64,000 nt of DNA from Cichorium intybus (lineage: Eukaryota; Streptophyta; Magnoliopsida; Asterales; Asteraceae). This document shows, in pieces, positions 48,001-60,100 of this stretch. Location of the stretch: positions 85,914,750 through 85,978,749 of the forward strand of contig CM042015.1 in the NCBI GenBank assembly GCA_023525715.1, read 5' to 3'. Both the position numbers and the translations under genes were made by a program. Under the pieces are notes generated by a model, which did no database searches, was not told where the DNA came from, and was given only the letters and a program-made list of their open reading frames with translations. The first letter of the stretch is position 1, and every line of letters begins with the position of its first letter.

Positions 48001-49448
48001 GTTGACTAACCCCATGTGACCATCCATTCTTGAAAGCCATACCTGCATGTGACTGGGTTCAAGATTAAAAAGATTTGTGGTGAATTAGGATTCTAAGTTT
48101 ATATAAATTTTATTTAGTATTTCTTACAGGATGATGAGGTGTAATGTCATCAATCCAAGATTTTGATGGCAATTCTCCTCCCCATAGATCATTGTTCCAT
48201 CCGCCACCCAACAACCAAGAACCCTCTTTCATGTCTACACAGATGAAGAGATGAAGATCATGTGGGTCCCATATTCAAAATGAAACAAAGCAAAATGCAA
48301 GTGTAAAGACAGAAAACACTTACGTTTCACTCCTTCTTTAACCTTTTTAATGAAGTCGTCTTTTGTTTTCACACCTCGAACTTCTACCCGTGCCATCTGT
48401 TTTCACTTCTCACTTAATCAGCATATCACAGTTGCAAAACGAATTCAGGGAAGTAAATAATTATAATGTCTTGATAACAAAAAAAAAATGGAAGTACAAT
48501 GCTACAATTTGATGGGATTTTCAAAATACAACGTTATTAAGAGAAATATTGAAAGTACGATGTTGTAATATAAAAATATGAAATTAGGATGCTATACAAC
48601 ACAAATGAATGAAAATACGTTGCTATTATTTGCATTTTGCCCAAACTAAAGAGAAGATAGCACAAATGTTTATATGTATATGAAGAAGCTGAAGCATTGT
48701 AGCACCTGAAGTCCTCCAAAAAGCAAGTGAACATGAGAATCAATAAATCCAGGAACAGCAACTTTTCTCTCAAGATTTAACTCTTCCGTTCCATATCCAG
48801 ACATTTCCTGCATTTGCATATAGATTACACAAAGACTTGATAAAGAGAATGCTCAGATGGTAAGTGAAACTTCAAGAAAATGAGATGTAATAACTAGTTA
48901 ATTCAATGATGAATAGTATTTTCTTGTTGACTTCTTCCATGTGTAGTTGAAAATGTTTCAAAGTTTCAATACCACCGCATTTTGCTTTGTTTAAGTGAGA
49001 AGTGAATACAGATGGCACGACTGTATCTCACATCAGTTTCACTCGTTTTGCAAATTCCAAATGAACCTTTTTTTCTGGAACGACTGAATCTCACCTGAAC
49101 AAACGAATAGTTGCCAATACGGAGAATTCTCCCGTCACGAATAGCCATGGAATCAGCAAAAGGAAGAGAGGAATCGCTTGTGTATATCGTCCCATTCGTC
49201 ACCAGCAAATCAGCGGCAATTCCTGAAGAGAAGGATGATTTTGATGACAGGTACCATAAGCGGTTGTTCCAGTTCGATTCATCTGCAAAATTGTTCGTGA
49301 AATTACTTGACGTAAAACATGATAAAGATATAATTGATTAAATTGAAGATTGGAAGGATATTTAACTGTGATTATTGTGGAGATGAAGTGAGAGTAGGAG
49401 GGAGAGAAGCAGAACGAGTGAAGCTGAGATGATGACGCAAGCATTCAT
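45016..49448 (-). CDS. LAF3: LAF3-like amidohydrolase (amidohydrolase 3 / YtcJ family)
   Basis: This is a metal-dependent hydrolase related to LONG AFTER FAR-RED 3, a phytochrome A signalling protein; its substrate is unknown. There are fifteen exons on the minus strand: 49448-49367, 49282-49095, 48807-48706, 48396-48324, 48234-48128, 48042-47919, 47833-47639, 47503-47418, 47299-47192, 47068-46973, 46887-46789, 46473-46399, 46037-45906, 45707-45592 and 45190-45016. Phases all match and give about 585 aa. The first 27 residues are a hydrophobic signal or anchor (VIISASLVLLLSLLLSLHL). Landmarks are ADLLVTNG, the metal-binding HVH (about 115-117), EGSWLLGGGWNND, MRGVTTVVDVGRYFPG, HAIGDKAND (about 391), RIEHAQH, the catalytic GSDWPVAEINP (about 485) and C-terminal ATYIGGVRAYP. 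No disabling change was seen. It lies 1.7 kb downstream of NRPE1 on the same strand. Several introns hold copies of a small inverted-repeat element. Confidence 0.92.
45250..45592. mobile_element. Intronic inverted-repeat element, LAF3 intron 14
   Basis: The left end (ATATAGCAATGGACTTTACT) and right end (reverse complement TAAGTAATAGCAATGTACTT) are inverted. The right end touches the donor of exon 14, so GTAAGTAATAGC is shared by the splice site and the repeat. Middle copies of TAATAGCA also occur. Confidence 0.65.
46165..46300. repeat. AGCAATGTACTT words in LAF3 intron 12
   Basis: GCAATGTACTTTG, AGCAATGTACTTAT and TTGCAATGTAGTTAT repeat about 35 bp apart. They belong to the same family as the intronic elements. 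Confidence 0.6.
48485..48645. mobile_element. Intronic inverted-repeat element, LAF3 intron 3
   Basis: It contains GGAAGTACAATGCTACAATT, GAAAGTACGATGTTGTAAT and an end GAAAATACGTTGCTATTATT then TGCATTTTG, the same end motif as other family members. Confidence 0.6.
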
Positions 49449-49793
49449 GGCGAGAGAATCTTTTCGTAGCTTCCCTCACTCGGTGATTCTTCTGGAATCT
49501 TGTCGCGAAGGTTTCGAGTTAGATTTAGAGAAATATCGATTACTATCAATCCCAAAATAATAGTACTAGTTTTTGGTGTAAACTACAAAACTGGTCTATA
49601 TTTGGTTTTGAATTTAGTGAGATGTTTTTTTGGTTGCAATCAACGGGTCACTTGCTTTTTATTTCGTTGCAAGCCTCGTCCCTCTGACTTTAATGTAAAG
49701 TGGAACATAAGATAAGAATGAGCTTAGGACTAGATCAACGTTTTATAGTCGTTCTACCGTTAACTGATTTCTCAAAAGTCATTAACTATATAT

Positions 49794-50386
49794 TAGAGTA
49801 AATTACACTTTTGGTCCGTTTGCACAAATCACATTTTAGGTCTAACTATTAAAAAATTGATATGAAATCCCTAAATCTTACATCGAAGGTACCTGATCCA
49901 TATAAGATAACCTTCTTACCCTTTTTAATATATTTTTTCTTATTCTTTTTATCCTTCTATATAATTAATAACAAAAAGCTCGGGAAAAAACCATGCCACC
50001 TCCACACGGCCCCACACACACACACACACTCTCTCTCTCTCTCTCTCTCCACCACTTTGGTTTGGTTGATGAGGAAGAAGAAGATGATTATGTGTCCTTT
50101 GACGTCGGTGAAGTCACCACTGTGACTGTTACACCAATGGCATCAATAACTAGTCAGGTTAACGCTACTTCGATCGTCTGATCTGATGATATTGTAGAAC
50201 ATAATATGATTGTATAGGAGCGAGTATAATGCGGTTTTGGAAAGGGAAAGAAGGTTACTTTATATGGATGGTTGCGAAGAAAAATTTAGAAACCACAGGG
50301 ACTAGTCATATCAATTTTTTAGTAGTTGGACCAAACGTATGATTTTATGCAAACCATATGGACCACCAAAAGTATAATTTACTCTA
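49794..50386. mobile_element. Terminal inverted-repeat element, 593 bp
   Basis: The left end TAGAGTAAATTACACTTTTG and the right end (reverse complement TAGAGTAAATTATACTTTTG) agree over about 80 bp, including ACTATTAAAAAATTGATATG. Inside is a CA/CT-rich stretch and an open plus-strand piece with DEEEEDDYVSFDVGEV that I do not assign. No transposase. Confidence 0.75.
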
Positions 50387-50391
50387 CAGGT

Positions 50392-50469
50392 TATTTGATC
50401 ATTGTTATGCAGATGATTTTTGACATGAGGTATTTGATCATTGTTATGCAGATGACTTTTGACATGAGG
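50392..50469. repeat. 39-bp tandem duplication
   Basis: The unit TATTTGATCATTGTTATGCA (39 bp in all) occurs twice with one mismatch. Confidence 0.92.
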
Positions 50470-51183
50470 ATTTTGATGATTTATTTAACTTTATAGCGAC
50501 ATGCAAGATAGCAGAGATGCTAGTAAGGGTGCTAAAGAAAGTGACTTTATAGTTGATTTAGAAAACCAAGTCGATGATGTGGAAGACGATATGAGGAAGT
50601 TCAGTTTGATAATAGACAATGTTGCAGGAATGGGTTGGTTTTGCCAAAACCGAGTAAATGAAGGGTTGAAATAGAGGATGATTCACATGCTCATCTCCTA
50701 GTGGACAATGAAGAGTTTGAGAGTGACCGTAATTCACAAAACCGGGTATAAGATAAGGGACGGGTGTATAGGAGGTCTCCGGGTTGTCTCATTTGTACAA
50801 AGAATAGCAAATAACAAAGTTATATGCAAAAACATAAAATCAACATATCGACAAAAGTGGGATCATGTCGTACAATTTCACATGATTCATCACAAACGAA
50901 CATTTCTCATCTCGACAAGATAAAAAAATGACCAACATCAGTCTCACCATGCACATAGAATATATATATAATGTTGATCAAATAACACACCCATCTGCAT
51001 CTGCATAACCATACACATCACAAATCGCAGATGCAAACACCATTAATCATCCAAATTATCCCATCATTCTACCAAAAGCTACTGTCAGTTAATTCATTCT
51101 ACCTTACTTACTACTTACTGTGCACCAGAGATTAAAAACGCGAGCAGCCTACAGTACAACTTACCTCCAAATTCAAATTAACC
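50470..51183. other. NRPE1 3' flank
   Basis: Probable NRPE1 3' UTR next to 51183 and then intergenic DNA. Short open frames lack family signatures. Confidence 0.5.
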
Positions 51184-54100
51184 TCAAGACCCCCATCCTG
51201 ACCGGGGTGCCCCTGTACTGCTAGAACCCCCCTGGTTCCATCCACCTGCAGATGCCCCACTCCCACCTTCTGCCGCCGGGCTGGCCTCCTTCCACCCGGA
51301 AACAGGTGTTCCGGCACCATCGGCCACCACATTCCATCCCGGTTGAGAGCGAGGGGTTCCGGCTTCATCTGCCACCGCACTGGAATCGCGGTTCCATCCC
51401 TGTGAACGAGGGGTCCCGGCATCATCTGCGGAATCGCGTTTCCATCCCTGTGAACGAGGGGTCCCGGCATCGTCTCCGGAATCGCGTTTCCATCCCTGTG
51501 AACGAGGGGTCCCGGATTCATCATTGGAATCACGTTTCCATCCCGGCTGGGAATTAGGGGTCCCGGCTTCATCTGGACCGGGGCGAGGGGGTCGAGGTTG
51601 ATTCTTCTTGAAGTACTTTGGCATGAATTCATCCACTTTGTCGGGATATTTTCCCCGCACAAAGTTCTCGAGACATTTTCGGTACGAGAAATCTTCTTTC
51701 CGGCCGTCTGTTGATACAATGTATAGACATCGGCTGTCTTGGAACTGCGTATGCTTCGTGACCTACAATTATTAAAAAAAAAAAAAAAAAGTCAACAAGA
51801 ATAATAATAGAATTCAGGAATCGAAAGCAAGTGGAACAAGGAGATAAAAGAAAGGTTCAGTTTCATTTTAACTTAATAACGGACTTAACAGATACAGATA
51901 CAGTGCTTAACCTTCGATTTTTAGTTGATTTCGTTTGTATACATAATATTCACTAATAACAAGGTAAAGAACCAAAATGTAGTAGATTGGTGAAATTATA
52001 CCATGACGTAATCGACTCCAGCTCCCATTTTCTGAGCTTTGTCTGGATGATGGTTGAAGACATTATCAAGAATATACTTCTGATCTTCAGCAGACAAAGG
52101 ATCGCCATCATTGTACCTTCACAAAAAAAAAAAAAAAAAGTGCTATTAGCAATGTACTTTGAGACGACTCAACTTTTGTCCCACTCGAAAAGGTGAAACA
52201 TGATGGGACGGGGTGTCTCGTTCATGCAAAAGAGATAAATGTCCTTACTCCTTAGGAAAATATATTGGCAAAGGCTATGGAGTATAGAATTTACCCTTCT
52301 TGTTGCATGATGTTTCGGAGAGATTGCATAATGGGCTCAATCTCAGCAAGAATCTCTTGTTCATCAGAGGTGAACAGATCCAACCTTTGCCTGGTGACGG
52401 TGTACGGGCCACCCGGTCTCGGCCCGTCATTGGGACCACCAGGTGGCCGAACAGGCCGTTCCCTTCTCGGTCCCCATCCTTCCTTTTTCTTCCAACCACC
52501 ACCCTGATCCGGTTTCTGTTCGGTTTTTCTATTCCACCCCCACGCTCCTGGTTTCTCGGGAGCTTTCTCACCTTCGGTACTTTCTTCAGCAGTGGGAGTT
52601 GAATTCGGTTTATCTTTCTTTGCACCCCATTGAGCGCCCCACCCATCCTTCTTTTCAGTTTTCTCCTCCACCTTTGTACTCCAATCCGACCCCTCGATTT
52701 TACCCTCAGATTCCACAGACCCCCATTTTGGTACAGAATCAGGTTTTTGTACCGATTTTCCCCATGAACCAGAACCAGAACCAGACGACTCTGACTCTGG
52801 CTGGGCTTTCCACGAATCCTTTTTACCCCACTGGTTGGACTTTGAAGAATCTTCGATCGGAACATTGGATTGACCAGGCGTCTTCCAACCGGGCTCGTCA
52901 GCTTTAACATCCTTTTTACCCCATGCAGTTGACCCGGCTTCATCTTTTTTAGCCCAGGACGCTGATCCACTTGCATCTTTTTTACCCCATGGAGTTGACC
53001 CGGTTTCATCTTTTTTGCCCCACGAACCTGATCCACTTTCATCCTTTTTACCCCAGGGAGCTGATCCAGTTTCGTCTTTTTTACCCCAGGAAGCTGATCC
53101 ACTTTCATCTTTTTTACCCCAAGAACCTGATCCCTTTGCAGTTTCCAACTCCGGTTTCTTGGCGCCCCATGCGGGTTCCTCCGGTTTCTTACCCCAGCCC
53201 GATCCTGACCCCTTTTCGCTCTCAGGTTTCTTTGCACCCCATGCCGGTTCATCACCTTTATCATCTTTTTTCCCAAATGAACCCCATGACCCGGTTGGCT
53301 CGGCCTCTTTAATAGATTTGGTTGCCCCCCATCCGCTTTCAACTGGTTCAATGTCTTTTTTCTTTCCCCAACTACCTGACGCTTCAGTCTGCTCATTTTT
53401 ATCAGATTTCGCTTCCCCCCAACCACCTTGAGCCACCGGCGTGGTCTTCGCAGCTGCTCCCCAGCCACCACCATCAGTTGGTGTACTCTTGGAAGCGGCT
53501 CCCCAACCACCAGTTTCAGTGGCGGTTGTACTTTTGGAAGCTGCTCCCCAACCACCAGTTTCAGTGGTTGTCGTCTTGGAAGCTGCTCCCCAGCCACCGG
53601 TTTCAGTTGTTGTAGCCTTGGAAGCTGCTCCCCAGCCGCCACCGTCAGTGGGTGTACTTCCGGCAGCCGCGCCCCAGCCACCACCATTGTCTGGAGCTGC
53701 GCCCTCCATATCATCAAGATTTAATTCCAAACCGTCCTCGAAAACTGGTTTAGGAGCACCAGAATCATGCTCTGGAGAACCAGCCTCCATGAAATCCATC
53801 TCGAAGCTGTCAACTTCGCCACCGAGGCAGCCACTGTCAGCTTCTTCTTCAGTACCACCGTGTACCAAGTGCAGAAAGTTGTATACATCAATGCCATTTT
53901 CTTGGTTTAGTTCAACCTGAAAACATATTTCATATTATGAGACAACGTTAAAGAAGCAAAATTCAGTGGATGTTTGGATGTGCGTTTTGTATGCGAGTAT
54001 ATGATATTTGGATGATCAAAATCAGTAATCAATTATAATAAACATTGTCAAGTTTGACTAGTGTTTAGACGTGCTTTTGTTGCTTCAAGTTGTAATAATC

Positions 54101-57100
54101 ACATTTCATGTTTGGAAATTATAACTATTGTCATGGAGAAAATGGCAAAATGCAATAAATAGCAAGGTACTTTCATTTATCTGTGTTATAGCATCCTACT
54201 TTTTATAAAAGCATGGTGCTTTCAACTTCTTTTCCAATTAAAGCATTTTGCCTTTGAAAATCCACCAATTATAGCATTGTAATTACAAGTTTTTCTTATT
54301 AGGACATTATACTTCAAAAATCTACCTATTATAGCAGTGAAAATTGCTTTGTATTTGGATGACAATGCTATAATTTGGCAGATTTTTCGAAGTACAATGT
54401 TGAACTAGGCCTAGGATGCTATAATAAACAAATTAATCAAAATACATTACTATTTCTTGCATTTAACCCTAAGATAAAATGAGGGTAAAATAAGGGTATA
54501 TAAGTAACTTCACTCTACGCTCTGATGATAAACCATGGAATCAAGTACAAACCTCTCGTGTGTCCCATAGAATATCAAATCGAGATCCAGTTCCCACAGC
54601 TACAGGTTTACCCCATGAACAAGCCGCCACAATGCTCGATAAGGAATCAGCATGGCACTTCTCGGCCGCCTTTTCAAAACACCTTTTTGGTGTCTGGAGA
54701 AATTTAAAGGGTAAACTTGTCAAGTTCGAGTACAACATCAACATAAAATATGATGCATAAAGTTTATGACTCACGTATAATGTTGCTTCAGAAAAGGGTA
54801 CTTGGAAATTAAGAGTTTTGGATAATGCCTTTATGCCAGCTTGATTAAAACCAACAAGGGTTCCTGCACAAGTCATGCTATTTGCCAACAGAAGTAGGTG
54901 CTCTTTCAACATCCCCTTGGAAACCATTGACACAGAAGTCGAGAGGCGCTGCAGAATAAACAAAAACGGGTCAATTTACAGAAAATTAAACGATTCATAT
55001 TATAATCGGAGAATCCAAAGTAACAGGCAGCATGTGGTGTTTTATTGAAAATTACTACAAGCCTATAAAAAATGAAATTTTGGATAATTTCAACTATAAA
55101 ACATGTAACATGTCTAGTTGTCTACAAAATTGGATAGTTTCTATAACAGTTTCCAAAAGTATGATGGTTTTATAAAAGTGCACAATGGTTGAATGGTTGG
55201 ATGATTTATAATAATGATTTTAAGTCCAGTGACCAAATTAGAAATTAAGATGATATATATATATATATATATATAGAGGGACAGATGGTGACCTGAACAG
55301 CTTGCTCAAACGCACAAGATATACCAAGAAGATCCTCAACTTGTTTAATTGCATAGGGAATGGACCGTGTGGTGTCAATCAAATGGATTATGGGAAGGCA
55401 AGTATCCATGACTGTCCTCCACGCATCCCCGCTTTTCTTAACAGCTTCTTTCTCGAGAATTACATCAATTGCCAGCTCACCTCTTTTATCCTGATTTGGA
55501 TTTCTAATCCAAACTGTCGTTTCTGGACTTATCCAAATGATATTTGCTTCTTTAACCCGTGGATCACCTATTCAATTACAAAATAGTTCAGAGAGTCGCA
55601 ACCTTTAAACCCCTGTTTGTTACCCAGGGCAGGTGACATGTCAAATAGAAATAGACAAGAAACAAAGAATACCTTTAATAATTGTATCTAACAGAACAGG
55701 ACAAATACAGTCAGCAAATATACGGGCAGTCTTCTCCAATTGGATATCGGGAATGTCCTGCCAAAAGAACTTCAAGCATGGCATCCATTTGTTTTCTGAT
55801 GATTGGTGGAACGAACATTCACTGCAAAAATAATGCACGAGAAAAGTTAAATTATATCTTAAACGCCGTTAGGACACAGCATTATTTGAAAAATATTGAC
55901 GCACTTAACGAGGGCAAATTTGTAAAAAGTTGGGACTTAATGTGAAAGCCTTCTTTCCCTGACTTTCTGTATTAAGTTGTTCTTTTTGTATTGAGTCAGA
56001 GAGAAACACTCATAATTTTAGCTCATCAGATTTAAGTCATGTCCCCAATAAGCTCACAAAGTAATAAAAATAGCATATTATATACCTGCAAGATAAAGCC
56101 ATTTTCTTGAACAGATATCCACATTTTTTCTTCTTCCTGTAGACATTCAAGGTGTCTTCACATTTTGATAGAATTTCTTCCATGCTTATTCTGGATTCTT
56201 TCAACATTGCCTACTCAAATATGGTAAAGAAAACAGGGAGAAAATTAAACCTTATTGTGAAACTAAAGAAATCAATATCGGGAAAGCAATATGTTCGCAA
56301 TAAATTAAAAAAAAAAAAACAATAACCTGGTTGAGATGAACATGACCAACAAGTCCTCCACCAATATCAGCATTATCAACTGTAATCTGCTGTCTTTGGA
56401 ATCTGTATGAAGAAATCAGCAAACAATATGAGTAATTAATAAAGATTTGGGTCAAACCGGATACTTTTGTGGTTAACCTACAAAGTCAAAAGTCAATAAG
56501 TAACAAGAGAAGACATACTCTATGAGGAATTCCACTGCAGCATCTTTAAGGCTGACTTTTCGCAGATGATTTTTCACCATATATGCAGACTTCTCAAGGC
56601 AATACTTATTGCCACAATCACAGTCATTCAGATACAATACCACCCGACGATCATTATGCACGTTCTTGAAATTCACTCCACAAAGCAAAATCTCCTAAAA
56701 AATTGGAAATGGGAGAAAGATTTAAGAATACCAAGAATAAAAGCTAGAAAAACTTCAAATTAAGCTAAATGACGGAATTAGCAATGTACTTTCATTTATT
56801 TGTGTATTATAGCACCTTACTTCCAGTTCTTTCCATTACAGCATCGCACATCCAATTTTTTCTTATTAACACGTCGTGCTTTTAAAAAAATCTAACCAAT
56901 TACAGCATTGTACTTTCAATACCCTGAAATTTGTATCCATTTATAACAGTGAAAATTGCTTTGTATTTGGATGGCATGAAAGTATAATGCAGAATCTGGT
57001 AAATGATGGAAATCACAGAATAGCGAACATACAAGCAAAAAAACCTTCAAATCAAGCTAATTGCAAGAAATAGCAATGTACTTTCACTTATTTGGGTATC

Positions 57101-60100
57101 ATAGCATTGAAGCAGAATGCTGTAATAGGAAGAAATAAAAATAGGATGCTATAACAAGCAAACCAATGAAAGTACATTGCTCTTGCTTGCAATTAGCCTT
57201 AAATGAATCAGAAGGAACGGATACCTTCATCATATCCCAAGAGGAGTTACTATTCGGGGAAGAATCCAGAACCGCCTTGTACGCAGGGTTCGACATGGCA
57301 GTTGCCGCCAATACTCCCACCGGTTCACCAGCCGCAAACATATTCTGTGTCTGCACCCCGTATTCAAATTGTATAATCGAATTGCTGCAGACATTTCTTA
57401 CAGTCCCATCATAACAAATAACAACATCTCGAAGAATAGCCATCAAGTTCTTAAACAAAGTCCCAGGCTCGGTCAACCCTCTTGAAGACCGCACCATCAC
57501 TTCCCGGCTCGCAATAGAATGCACCATTTCCTGATACGGGTCAAGCCCGTGGAACAAACATCCACGGATCAACCCGAATTCCTCAGACGGGTATTGTTCA
57601 GGAAATGGGTAATTCCCAAGAAAATGTTTTGATAAATCCTCAGCCAAAGTTCTTGAATACAACCTCCCCTTTTCAAGTATCTGTAATCCCAAAAAACCAA
57701 TTTGTTGGACGATTCTTGTAACAGCTGAATCGCTCTTGGGATCGATCAAACTCCCCATCGATGAAAACCTCAAGATAAATTCAGAAATTGGTGATTTTAC
57801 TACCCGCAAATGTTTATCGAGCTGTAACGCGATCACCTCGTTGTAAGTGGATCTCAAATGATATAACAAAGAAGATAAATCTTGAAGCTCGGTCTCAATA
57901 TCTTTCAAAACACTTTTCGGGACAATAAAATCCTCCAAACTTAGATTAAATCCTTCATTAGAAAGATTCTCCATTAGCATCGGTTGCAAAGAGTTAAAAA
58001 GCTTCAACACCTCTTTCGGGCCTTTAGTGAAAAAAATCGAGCTGATGACATCATTGATGATAGACTGTATCACCTCTCGACTGTAATCCATCTTCAATAT
58101 TTTACTATCTTTGATCAAAAACTGTTCACCAGAACAATCAAATCCAGGAGGTAAAGAAGTTTCCAGAAGCTCCAAAACAGTCCATAACGGGCCAGAATCC
58201 CGGGCTTTTAACATTGAAGGTTTTGGTAATGTACTTGATGTGAACAACGCGAGTTGTTGGACTTCTGATTTCTTGAAGAAGAATTTCTTGAATAAAGCTT
58301 TTAAAGATAACAAAGAATCCGACCCAAGTTGTAAGTTCACATTTCCACTATGTGAGCTCAAAAGCTGCTTTTCAACTGCAAAAAGCTCCAAGACTTCAGC
58401 TTTTGCTTCAGGGGATTGAGGGTAAAAGATGTGAATACAATCTCCATCAAAGTCAGCACTCAATGGCCCACAGATTAAAGGGTTAATTTTAAAAGTATGA
58501 TCATCATGAATATAAACAGATAGGGCTTGTAACGAATGCTTGTGTGTAGTTGGCGGTCTATTGATAAAAATCACATCTCCCTCCATAATCTTGCGGTGAA
58601 CAACTTGTCCCGGTTTTAAAAACGTATGTCCTTTTGATCCTTCTCTTAAAGAATATGTATTTTGACCATCTCGATATGTTAAGCATAACTTGTCATCTAC
58701 TAGCTTTTGCAGGAACTTCATGTTGTATTCGGTTACCCTTTCTTCAAATGTTATTCTCTGAGCTATCTCGAATGGAATTCCGATTTCGCCCACACCTTTG
58801 TATGGATCGCCAGTGATGACGCTGCGAGAAGAAAAACCCGATCCTTTACTTATGAAAAGGGTTTTCATCTTCTCCAGCCACGCTTTTGTCGAAGACGAGT
58901 CGTTCAGTTCTTTGGCAATCCCGTAGCGCGTGCTTCTGTTAGGGGAGGCCTAGAAGAAATTAAAGTATGAAAAAAGAAAACATTAGTTGCATCAAATTGA
59001 AATAGGATAAACAAAAGGGCCAAATGCAAGAAATAGCAACATACTTTCACTAAATTGTGTTTCATAGCATCCTACAGCCCTACTTTCATTTCTGTCTAGT
59101 ACAGCGCCGTACTTTTACTTTTTTTCTTACTAAAGCATTGTATTTTGTAAAATATAGCACTGTACTTTAAAATTTTTCTTATTAGGACATTATACTTGGC
59201 AAAATCTACGCAATTATAGCATTCAGAATTGCTTTGTATTTGGATAGCATTTTTACAACTGGGTAGATTTTTCCAAGTTCGGTGTTGTAATAAGAAATGA
59301 AAGTAGAATGCTACATGGAAGAAATAGCAACACACTTTCATTTATTTGTGTATTATAGCATCCTACTTTCATTTCTTTCTATTACATCATTGTACTTTTG
59401 CTTTTCTTTCTTATTACAACATTGTACTCTAAAAAAACACCCAATTATAGCAGTGTTTTTTTTAGAACGGCAGGAAACCAATTATAACAGCGTGCTTTCG
59501 TTTTTTTCTTATAGGACATCATACTTTGCAAAATCTACCCAATTATAGCATTCAAAATTGAGTTGTATTTGTAAAACATGTGTATAATTGGGTAGATTTG
59601 TCAAAGTATGATGTTGAAATAAGAATTGAAAGCAGAATGTTGTAATATGCAAATCAATGGAAGTACATTGCTATTCTTGCATTTAACCTAAAGAAGTATA
59701 TAAACAACCAGAAGTATCACCTTAGCTCCCCTTGATTGCAAATATTGTGCCACGGCCGTCTGCAAGTCATTAACCTCCACTTCAAGTGATTCAAAATTAG
59801 GAACACCAGATCGCGAACTTTTGATGATTTCCACTTGCCTCAAAACTTTCTTAAGCATCGTCATTGAGATGTCCTGATAGAATATAAAATTAATGAATGA
59901 TGCTACACGAAGTATAAAAAGATAGATGAAATTAGTTGTAGACATCAATTATTATTACAATATTGGCCACTAGCATGAATAAGAATTTCTGTTTTTGCAA
60001 TTATGATTACTCAACTTTTTAAAATGTATGTGAACTTCACGTATATTCCTTTAAGGTTGCTTTTTTTACACAGGACAGTATTTTTATGATGATAAGTAAA

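Noticed and set aside
52300..53920. Several long plus-strand and second minus-strand frames opposite NRPE1
   Set aside because: They are shadows of the biased WG repeat codons; only one minus frame continues through matching splice sites into the rest of NRPE1.
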